A program made the position numbers and the translations under genes. The notes beneath the pieces are model-generated. The model searched no databases and had not been told where the DNA came from. It saw only the letters and a list, made by a program, of their open reading frames with translations. A stretch of 11,568 nt of DNA from Cyanobacteria bacterium UBA9971 (lineage in GTDB: Bacteria; Cyanobacteriota; Vampirovibrionia; Gastranaerophilales; UBA9971), in assembly GCA_003499955.1 (NCBI GenBank), contig DNRP01000070.1:1-11568 (forward strand), written 5' to 3'. This document shows, piece after piece, positions 6,106 through 11,568 of this stretch (position 1 is its first letter; every line of letters begins with the position of its first letter).

Positions 6106-7239
6106 ATGTTCAATATTAATGAAATACGAAAAAATTTCCCTGTAACTAAAAACCTGATTTATTTGGATCATGCAGCCGTATCCCCGCTTCATAACGGCTC
6201 TAAAATAGTGCTTGAAGCTTACACAGAACATTTTTTGAACCAAGGCATCAGAAACTATGACTACTGGTACGAAAAAACAGAACAAATCAGGGAAAACTTC
6301 GCAAAATTTATAAAAGCTGACAAATTAGAAATCGCTTTCATAAAAAGCACTTCTGCGGGATTATCAATGCTGGCAAACGGAATTAATTTTCAGGAAGGCG
6401 AAAATGTCATTATTCCTGATATTGAATTTCCTTCTAATATCTATCCATGGCTTAATTTGCAGCGAAAAGGCGTAAATGTAAAATTTTTAAAATGTGAACA
6501 GGGAATATTAGACTTAAACAAACTTGAAAGCTTAATAGATGAAAAAACACGGGTGGTTTCTGTCAGTTGGGTGCAATTTACTAACGGGTATAAGGTTGAT
6601 CTGGCTAAAATTTCCAAAATCTGCCGCAACAAATCAAATCAATACGAGAAAAAAATTTATTTTTGTGTTGATGCAATACAAGGTTTAGGTGCTTTAGAAC
6701 TGGATATAAGTAAATTTAATATAGATTTTCTGGCGGCTGACGGGCATAAATGGTTTCTAGCAGCAGAAGGGGCAGGGTTTTTATATTGCAATAAAAATAT
6801 TCTTGATGATATTCAGCCTGCAACTGTAGGCTGGAAAAGCGTAATTAATCCTCTTGATTTTACCAATATACATTTTGATCTGGAAAAATCTGCCAAGAAA
6901 TTTGAAGAAGGCAGTATGAATTTAGCAGGAATCTTAACACTGGGAGCAAGTTTAGAACTTTTTAACAAATATGGTATTAATAATATAGAAAATAGAATTT
7001 TAAATCTTTCAAAATATGCATTTAAGCTTTTGCAAGAAAAAAATATTGAATTAATTACTAAAAATGAAGATTTTTGCAGATCAGGAATAATTTCTTTTAA
7101 AACAAAAAATATTAATGCTGATTATGAAAAACTTTTAAAGCTGAATGTACAATTTTCTAAACGTGGAGAATCTTTGAGAATATCTCCTCATTTTTATAAT
7201 ACTAAACAAGAAATTGAATACTTTGTTGATAATTTGTAA
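6106..7239 (+). CDS. Class V aminotransferase fold PLP-dependent enzyme (cysteine desulfurase / isopenicillin-N-epimerase-like)
   Basis: This 377-residue protein is near full length for class V aminotransferases. Landmarks in order are YLDHAAVSPL (19-28), STSAGLSMLA (81-90, the cofactor-phosphate region), SVSWVQFTNGYKVDL (152-166), VDAIQGLG (188-195, with D189 contacting the pyridine nitrogen), the Schiff-base lysine K215 in ADGHKWF, and FEEGSMNLAGI in the C-terminal half. The pattern is closest to the CefD/NifS-like branch. I do not see the mobile catalytic-Cys loop expected of a group I or II cysteine desulfurase, so the substrate is open and kynureninase-like or racemase-like activity remains possible. 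The start ATG at 6106 has only a weak AGAGA ribosome binding site. It follows the tRNA-Pro end by 24 bases, so it may be transcribed from the tRNA promoter. No terminator is evident after its stop. Confidence 0.85.
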   Translation: MFNINEIRKNFPVTKNLIYLDHAAVSPLHNGSKIVLEAYTEHFLNQGIRNYDYWYEKTEQIRENFAKFIKADKLEIAFIKSTSAGLSMLANGINFQEGENVIIPDIEFPSNIYPWLNLQRKGVNVKFLKCEQGILDLNKLESLIDEKTRVVSVSWVQFTNGYKVDLAKISKICRNKSNQYEKKIYFCVDAIQGLGALELDISKFNIDFLAADGHKWFLAAEGAGFLYCNKNILDDIQPATVGWKSVINPLDFTNIHFDLEKSAKKFEEGSMNLAGILTLGASLELFNKYGINNIENRILNLSKYAFKLLQEKNIELITKNEDFCRSGIISFKTKNINADYEKLLKLNVQFSKRGESLRISPHFYNTKQEIEYFVDNL

Positions 7240-7495
7240 TTAGTAATGATTTTTATAATAGCTATAAATGTTATACAAATTAATTATTGAGCAAATTATA
7301 TTGTTATTAGAATGTGTCAATTTAAACAATTGTTAACCATTTATTAATAATTATTGATTTTTATGTTTATTTGAGAGATAAAAATATGTATACAATAAAA
7401 CATTGTGTATATAATTATTTATAAATCAATTTATATATTGTAAAGGTTTAATATAGCTAAATAGCTTGAATTTTTTATTAATGAATGAGGTGAAG
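7240..7495 (+). promoter_or_regulatory. AT-rich leader region upstream of the small RHH gene
   Basis: This 256-base stretch has no gene. It holds a TATAAT at 7410-7415, the best -10 candidate for the small downstream gene. It also holds three short inverted repeats built from CAAT/ATTG half-sites: 7318-7332, ACAAT-5-ATTGT at 7392-7406, and 7427-7440. The second and third flank the -10 box. A tiny AGCT-AAAT-AGCT hairpin precedes a T-rich run at 7455-7476. The half-sites could be an autoregulatory operator, but such short repeats are common in DNA this AT-rich. Confidence 0.3.
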
Positions 7496-7690
7496 ATGAC
7501 GGAGACAAAAACCCCAAAAAGAGGACCAAGTAAAAAACCCGGTTTTAGGCAAGAGCTACGGGTAACTCCGTTAGTTGAAAATGTATTTAATAATTTAAAA
7601 AATAAGTATGATTTAAAAAATAATTCAGAAGCCCTGCATAAAATCGCAGAAATTTATTTTTCAAATTTAGACTATCAAGAAAATAATTAA
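7496..7690 (+). CDS. Small basic protein, probable ribbon-helix-helix (CopG/Arc-like) DNA-binding protein
   Basis: ATG at 7496 is preferred over in-frame starts at 7466 and 7481 because GAGGTGA (7487-7493) is a strong ribosome binding site just upstream. The product is 64 residues. Residues 1-17 are a basic Lys/Pro/Gly tail (KTPKRGPSKKPGF). RQELRVTPLVENVF looks like the beta strand and the start of helix A. NNLKNKYDLKNNSEALHKIAEIYFSNL then matches the helix-turn-helix spacing of RHH folds, where a loop Asn-Ser-Glu caps helix B. The family forms dimers that insert paired strands into the DNA major groove. There is no adjacent toxin gene, so it is more likely a stand-alone regulator or nucleoid-type protein than an antitoxin. 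The function is inferred from the secondary-structure pattern only. The gene has its own terminator. Confidence 0.7.
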   Translation: MTETKTPKRGPSKKPGFRQELRVTPLVENVFNNLKNKYDLKNNSEALHKIAEIYFSNLDYQENN

Positions 7691-7700
7691 AATTTTAAAA

Positions 7701-7739
7701 AGAGTTTGTTAAATTTAACAGGCTCTATCTTTAATTTAT
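7701..7739 (+). terminator. Intrinsic terminator of the small RHH gene
   Basis: AGAGTTTGTTAAA and TTTAACAGGCTCT (7701-7726) form a nearly continuous 13-bp stem that includes two G.T pairs. The T-rich ATCTTTAATTTAT follows. It begins 10 bases after the stop codon and separates the gene from recN. Confidence 0.65.
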
Positions 7740-7740
7740 G

Positions 7741-7749
7741 TGATAAAAT
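7741..7749 (+). promoter_or_regulatory. Putative extended -10 promoter of recN
   Basis: TGA directly before TAAAAT (7744-7749) fits an extended -10 element right after the upstream terminator. A start near 7756 would leave a leader of about 38 bases. No LexA-type SOS operator is visible near it. Confidence 0.35.
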
Positions 7750-7793
7750 AGCTTAGGGTATGGACTTAAAAATAAAAGATTTAACGGTCTGAA

Positions 7794-9485
7794 ATGATAA
7801 AAACCATAAGAATTAAAGACTTTGTTCTTATTGATGAGCTAAAAGTAAGCTTTGATAAAGGCTTAAACATACTAACAGGTGAAACAGGTTCTGGAAAAAG
7901 TGTAATTATTGACGCAATTGATCTTGCTTTTGGAGCCAGAGCTTCAAAAGACCAGATAAGAACGGGCGAAAATAAAGCCTTAATTGAATTGTATGTTCAA
8001 ATTAATGCAAATTTCCCCGTAGATATGCTTGAAGAAAACGGAATAGATATTGATGATGAAAAAATTCTTATAATCTCAAGAGAAATCACCCAAAACGCAA
8101 CACGATCAAGAATAAACGGTGTACTTGTTTCTCAAAATTTTGTCCAAGCATTAAGAAATCATCTTGTTGATATTCACAGTCAGCACGAAACTTACAACTA
8201 CATACAGCCTAAAACGCATATCGACCTTCTTGACGGATATGGACGAAGTGAACATAAAGAGCTTCTCAGCAAATACAAAGATATTTTCTCTGAATACAAA
8301 TCAAGACAAAAAGAACTTGAAATTGCGCAGTCTCTTATTCTGACAGGAAGACAAAAAATTGATTTTCTGAAATTTCAAATTGAAGAAATTTCAAATGCTA
8401 AAGTAGAAAATATAAACGAATTTGATGAATTAATGCATGAAAGATCAATTTTACTTAATTCCGAAGAGCTAAAAACAATAACTTATTCAGGATATGAGCT
8501 TCTGTATAATCAGGATAGCAGTTTGATTGATGTTTTAAATTCTCTCAAAATTAAACTTATTAAAGCAGCTGAATTTGATGAAAACCTGTCAAAACTTGCA
8601 GAAATTATTGATTCAAGTTCAATTAATCTTAAAGAAGTTGCAAATGAATTAAGAGATTATTCTGAAAATCTGGAAATCAGCCCTGCAAGACTTTATCAAG
8701 TCGAAGAAAGAATAGAAACGCTGGATAAATTAAAAAGGAAATATGGTCCTGAACTTTCTAATGTTTTAAATAATTTAGAGAAATTTGAGCTGGAGCTTTC
8801 TGAAATTAACTTTAACGACGAAAAAATACAGGAATTATCAAAAAAAGTAGTTGAATTAAAAAATGAAACAGAAATTTTATCAGAAAAATTGTCTGTTTCA
8901 AGAAAAAATCTTGCCAAAACTCTTTCCGATCTTATTCAAAGTAAGCTTGTAAAGTTGGAAATGCCAAAAGTTAACTTTGAAATCAGTATTGAATCAACCA
9001 AAGAACTTTCATACAAAGGCAAAGATAATGTTGAGTTTTTAATTTCACCAAATATTGGAGAACCGTTGAAACCTCTTTCTAAAATCGCAAGCGGCGGAGA
9101 AATTTCAAGGGTTATACTGGCAATAAAAACCATATTTGCAGAGTCTGACAATGTAAATACAGTGATTTTTGACGAAATTGACACAGGAATAAGTGGAAAA
9201 ACTTCTCAATCCGTAGCAGAAGCACTAGCTGAACTTGGTTTTAGCCAGCAGGTTTTATGCATAACACACCAGCCAATTATTGCCGCAATGGCTGATAAAC
9301 ACTTCTATATCAAGAAAATTCAGAATGAAAATTCCACAAAAATTTTAATTGAAGAGTTAAATCATGATGAAAGTGTTAACGTGCTGGCATCTCTTGCAAG
9401 CGGCTCCAATAATGATGAAAATTCGCTGAAATTTGCGGCAAGTCTGCTAAAGCAGGCAAAAGAATTTAAAATGCATACTGTGTAA
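7794..9485 (+). CDS. recN: DNA repair protein RecN (SMC-like ATPase)
   Basis: This 563-residue protein matches the usual RecN length of about 550-570. RecN is an SMC-like cytoplasmic ATPase that acts early in double-strand-break repair, bridging or holding broken DNA for RecA. The N-terminal MIKTIRIKDFVLIDEL and Walker A GETGSGKS (29-36) are diagnostic. The long middle (about 155-400) is rich in Glu, Lys and Leu and includes the coiled coil. The signature ASGGEISR begins at 432, Walker B VIFDE is at 457-461, followed by DTGISG and then ITHQPIIAAMADKHF near the end. No ribosome binding site is clear before the ATG. A possible 10-codon open frame (7760-7792) ends 1 base before it. The 3' end overlaps the convergent porin gene by 20 bp, and no terminator lies between them. 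Confidence 0.96.
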   Translation: MIKTIRIKDFVLIDELKVSFDKGLNILTGETGSGKSVIIDAIDLAFGARASKDQIRTGENKALIELYVQINANFPVDMLEENGIDIDDEKILIISREITQNATRSRINGVLVSQNFVQALRNHLVDIHSQHETYNYIQPKTHIDLLDGYGRSEHKELLSKYKDIFSEYKSRQKELEIAQSLILTGRQKIDFLKFQIEEISNAKVENINEFDELMHERSILLNSEELKTITYSGYELLYNQDSSLIDVLNSLKIKLIKAAEFDENLSKLAEIIDSSSINLKEVANELRDYSENLEISPARLYQVEERIETLDKLKRKYGPELSNVLNNLEKFELELSEINFNDEKIQELSKKVVELKNETEILSEKLSVSRKNLAKTLSDLIQSKLVKLEMPKVNFEISIESTKELSYKGKDNVEFLISPNIGEPLKPLSKIASGGEISRVILAIKTIFAESDNVNTVIFDEIDTGISGKTSQSVAEALAELGFSQQVLCITHQPIIAAMADKHFYIKKIQNENSTKILIEELNHDESVNVLASLASGSNNDENSLKFAASLLKQAKEFKMHTV

Positions 9486-10893
9486 GAATCATTAATCTTT
9501 TACTGTCTTTTCCTACCATGTTGCTTACAGCAATGCCATTTACCTGAAGCTTAATATTATTTCCCGCAAAGAAGTAGTTTGTGCCTAATGTGTATTCTGT
9601 GTTGGTCTTTTGTTTATTGCTCGGATTAAACACATCATATTTAGCTACTAATTGAACTTTCTTTGTTAAATCATAAGTAGTTTCGGTAAACATGCCTTTT
9701 GCAACGGGTATCGTTCCATCAGAAGCGATTGCGCCATAACCATGCCTATAAGCGTATTCATTTTTTATACCAAATTTTTTGTATTTATAGCCAATTGCTG
9801 TACCATAAGTTTGTGATTCGTATCTTGTTGCGACAGTAGTACTTGCGTTTTGCTGTCTATAAGCACCTCCGCCTAATTCAAGTTTTCCGAATTCAGGATG
9901 CTTATACAAAGGTTTTATCGACGCCCAGCCTCCTATACCCATATTATTGGTGGAATCTTTATAATTTTGACCTGCTCCGTTATAAGCGCCTAAAAAATAA
10001 TCAACTATAGGATAACTTCCTGCGATTTTAATGCCGACATCTCTGTAATCACTAAAGTTTCTGGCTATTTGCGATCTGTCAATAGTATTTAATGCAGTTG
10101 GTGACATTGTGCCTTCAACTCCAACGGGAATTCTAGTTTGTCCGACGAAAATAGTATGATGAGGAAGAATATCCGTAGAAACATAAACATCACCGAGAAG
10201 CCCGCCTGTTGTTGTAGAAGAAGAAGCACCACCCCACGTTCTTTGTGAATTTATTTGCGCAAGATAATTCATGTGAGGCGCCATTTTTCCTGAAAAACGG
10301 AGGTCGGCAAGCGGTATTGAGAAGTTTGGAGGGAAAGCGGAGCTATCAGCTCCTTTTTGAATAACACCATTGTATTTAAACTGGAATGAGCCGTTTAATT
10401 TAAAATCTTCCCCATAGCCGGCTTTAAATGTTTTGGAATTATTTGATTCAATATTACTGACAGAACCCTGCAATTTCCCTACAGAATCTTCAAGAATGGC
10501 AACTCTGCCTGTAAGAGCGGTTATTTCTTCAGAAAGTTCATTTTTAAGTATATCAATCTGCATTTTTTCAGTTTGATCAATATTAATTTTTTCCTGTTCA
10601 ACTTTTCCTATTAAATTAACAAGAATAACAGCAGCTTCGTTTCTTGTTAATGGTTTTGAGCCGTCAAATTTTTCACTTGCATCACCAACTAACAAACCAT
10701 ATTTTCTTGTGATATTTTCAAGGGATTTGTATGCCCAGTGTCCACTGTTAACTTCTTTTGCAGTAATATTAACCGCAGGTTTAAAATTTGCCTGTGAACT
10801 TTGTAATTCATCAAGAGTAATATTTTTTGCTGAAACCGTTGAGTTAAAAACTAAAAAAGCAATTGATGCGGCTAAAAAAAACTTTTTCTTCAT
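9466..10893 (-). CDS. SLH-domain outer-membrane porin (cyanobacterial SLH porin / OmpM type)
   Basis: This 475-residue exported protein starts with a signal peptide (MKKKFFLAASIAFLVFNSTVSA, likely cut after residue 22). Residues about 45-95 form one SLH domain (HWAY at 52-55, PLTRNEAAVILVNLI at 81-95), which in such porins binds peptidoglycan or its secondary polymer in the periplasm. Residues about 98-150 form a coiled-coil spacer (ILKNELSEEITALTGRVAILEDSV). The rest alternates polar and hydrophobic residues as a beta-barrel, with the FVGQTRIPVGVEG and RDVGIKIAGSYPIVDYFLGAYNGAGQN strands typical of Gram-negative porins. It ends in LTQYAF, whose terminal Phe is the usual barrel-insertion signal. 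The role is a general or nutrient-selective channel that also ties the outer membrane to the wall. The start ATG has AAGGTTAG upstream. The gene is convergent with recN and divergent from the HDOD gene. Confidence 0.9.
   Translation of the reverse strand: MKKKFFLAASIAFLVFNSTVSAKNITLDELQSSQANFKPAVNITAKEVNSGHWAYKSLENITRKYGLLVGDASEKFDGSKPLTRNEAAVILVNLIGKVEQEKINIDQTEKMQIDILKNELSEEITALTGRVAILEDSVGKLQGSVSNIESNNSKTFKAGYGEDFKLNGSFQFKYNGVIQKGADSSAFPPNFSIPLADLRFSGKMAPHMNYLAQINSQRTWGGASSSTTTGGLLGDVYVSTDILPHHTIFVGQTRIPVGVEGTMSPTALNTIDRSQIARNFSDYRDVGIKIAGSYPIVDYFLGAYNGAGQNYKDSTNNMGIGGWASIKPLYKHPEFGKLELGGGAYRQQNASTTVATRYESQTYGTAIGYKYKKFGIKNEYAYRHGYGAIASDGTIPVAKGMFTETTYDLTKKVQLVAKYDVFNPSNKQKTNTEYTLGTNYFFAGNNIKLQVNGIAVSNMVGKDSKRLMILTQYAF
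10335..10358 (+). terminator. Terminator-like hairpin on the plus strand inside the porin gene (antisense)
   Basis: GGAGCT-ATC-AGCTCC (10339-10353) is a perfect 6-bp stem with a 3-base loop, followed on the plus strand by TTTTT (10354-10358). AAAG before the stem can also pair with part of the T run. In the sense direction of the porin gene the stem is not followed by Ts. The element would therefore stop only antisense transcription, such as read-through from recN. Confidence 0.4.
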
Positions 10894-10932
10894 ATAACTA
10901 ACCTTATTCCTTTTTTTTTAGTAGATTTGTAA

Positions 10933-10938
10933 ATTATA
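10933..10938 (-). promoter_or_regulatory. Putative -10 box of the SLH porin gene
   Basis: On the minus strand the sequence reads TATAAT preceded by TG, about 40 bases before the porin start codon. The -35 is not clear. The ribosome binding site AAGG lies about 9 bases before the ATG. Confidence 0.4.
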
Positions 10939-11025
10939 CATTTTTAAATTAAATTAAGATTACTGTATCTAATGTATTTTGCCGACATAATAAAAATTTA
11001 AATTTTAAGAAAAATTAATTTTAAA

Positions 11026-11068
11026 TTAATATCTTGGTATGTTATAAATATAAATAGTAAGATATTAA
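11026..11068 (+). promoter_or_regulatory. Inverted repeat around a putative promoter of the HDOD gene
   Basis: TTAATATCTT (11026-11035) and AAGATATTAA (11059-11068) are exact 10-bp inverted copies separated by 23 bases that contain TATAAA (11043-11048), a plausible -10. The layout suggests an operator flanking the promoter. The repeat is almost all A/T, so chance is a real alternative. The remainder of the 214-base divergent region (10894-11107) shows no other feature. Confidence 0.3.
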
Positions 11069-11107
11069 CGTATGAATCTGTAATAATATTTAAGGTTGTA
11101 TTTAAAA

Positions 11108-11568
11108 ATGTCAGCTAGAAGTATAAAAGAGATAATTGATAATATGATTGGGATTCCTTCGATGCCTACTGTGGTATCGGAATCTCTTAACTTGATTGAT
11201 AATCCTAACTCAAATATCAAGCAGCTTGCTGATATTATTTCAAAAGATATAGCAATAACTACGCAAATACTAAAACTTGTAAATTCGGCATATTATGGTT
11301 TTCCTTCACAAATAACAACGATTAATAAAGCAATGGCGCTTCTGGGATTTAATACAATCAGAAGTCTTATACTCAGTGTAGGATTAAAACCGATGTTAAT
11401 GACAAACAGCGGAAAAGCATTATGGGAACATTCCATCAGATGTGCCGTAGCTTGCCAGATGTTAAGCAAAAGTCTTAATGTTTTAGATCCTGATGAAGCT
11501 TTTGTTATGGGATTACTTCATGATGTCGGCAAATCGGTTATGGAAGGTGCTAATAAAGATGCAATAAA
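11108..11568 (+). CDS. HDOD-domain signalling protein (3' end outside window)
   Basis: An open frame starts at ATG 11108, with AAGGT (11092-11096) as a somewhat distant ribosome binding site, and runs off the window after 153 residues. The sequence matches the HDOD domain (PF08668-like). IPSMPTVVSESLNLIDNPNSN (16-36) is followed by LADIISKDIAITTQILKLVNSAYYGFP (40-66), INKAMALLGFNTIRSLIL (72-89), LWEHSIRCA (105-113), and GLLHDVGK with H138 and D139. HDOD domains are relatives of HD phosphohydrolases, usually lack part of the metal site, and act in bacterial signalling and regulation with poorly known ligands. The HD pair is kept here, but the remaining metal ligands fall outside the visible part or are not evident. 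It is divergent from the porin gene. Confidence 0.87.
   Translation, partial: MSARSIKEIIDNMIGIPSMPTVVSESLNLIDNPNSNIKQLADIISKDIAITTQILKLVNSAYYGFPSQITTINKAMALLGFNTIRSLILSVGLKPMLMTNSGKALWEHSIRCAVACQMLSKSLNVLDPDEAFVMGLLHDVGKSVMEGANKDAI

Noticed and set aside
6106-7239. SufS or IscS cysteine desulfurase for Fe-S assembly
   Set aside because: No suf/isc neighbours and no recognisable catalytic Cys loop; only the class V PLP fold is supported.
7496-7690. Antitoxin of a toxin-antitoxin pair
   Set aside because: There is no small toxin-like gene adjacent; a terminator follows immediately and the next gene is recN.
8696-9184. Two minus-strand open frames inside recN
   Set aside because: They are Ser/Phe-rich mirror images of the RecN coding sequence, with no independent support.

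Overview
The window is AT-rich bacterial DNA with 11 protein-coding genes, two of them cut by the window edges, and one tRNA gene. The best taxonomic clue is the gene at 9466-10893 (minus strand): signal peptide, one SLH domain, a coiled coil and an outer-membrane beta-barrel ending in Phe. This layout fits a Gram-negative-type envelope of the Cyanobacteriota/Melainabacteria (Vampirovibrionia) kind, and also Negativicutes or other SLH-porin lineages. The tRNA-Pro looks cyanobacterial from memory, and the 230-residue hypothetical protein resembles what I expect in gut or subsurface Melainabacteria. I infer that lineage with moderate confidence and could not test it by search.

Layout. 1-588: the C-terminal end of a FAD-dependent oxidoreductase, followed by an intrinsic terminator. 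749-1441: an unrecognised membrane-associated protein, convergent with a PlsC-type acyltransferase (1458-2270, minus). 2429-4650: a compact three-gene operon for an energy-coupling-factor transition-metal importer (CbiM, CbiQ, CbiO). It has no separate CbiN, and its M component carries a His-rich loop. 4672-5923: a BioF2/CelD-like acyltransferase gene (minus) bracketed by two inverted copies of a GC-rich hairpin repeat, with a third palindromic element apparently inserted in frame inside it. 6008-6081: tRNA-Pro(CGG), followed after 24 bases by a class-V aminotransferase fold gene (6106-7239). 7496-7690: a 64-residue probable ribbon-helix-helix DNA-binding protein with its own terminator. 7794-9485: recN, overlapping tail-to-tail by 20 bp with the SLH porin gene. 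11108-end: the start of an HDOD-domain signalling protein, divergent from the porin.

The only genes that clearly work as one unit are cbiM-cbiQ-cbiO (Co or Ni uptake). The rest look like single-gene transcription units of ordinary chromosomal type. The least ordinary material is the set of palindromic elements around and inside the acyltransferase gene. A related-looking hairpin core lies inside the porin gene and reads in the same frame. Together these suggest a dispersed, possibly ORF-tolerant palindromic repeat family. No transposase, integrase, CRISPR array, phage gene or recognised defence system is present.
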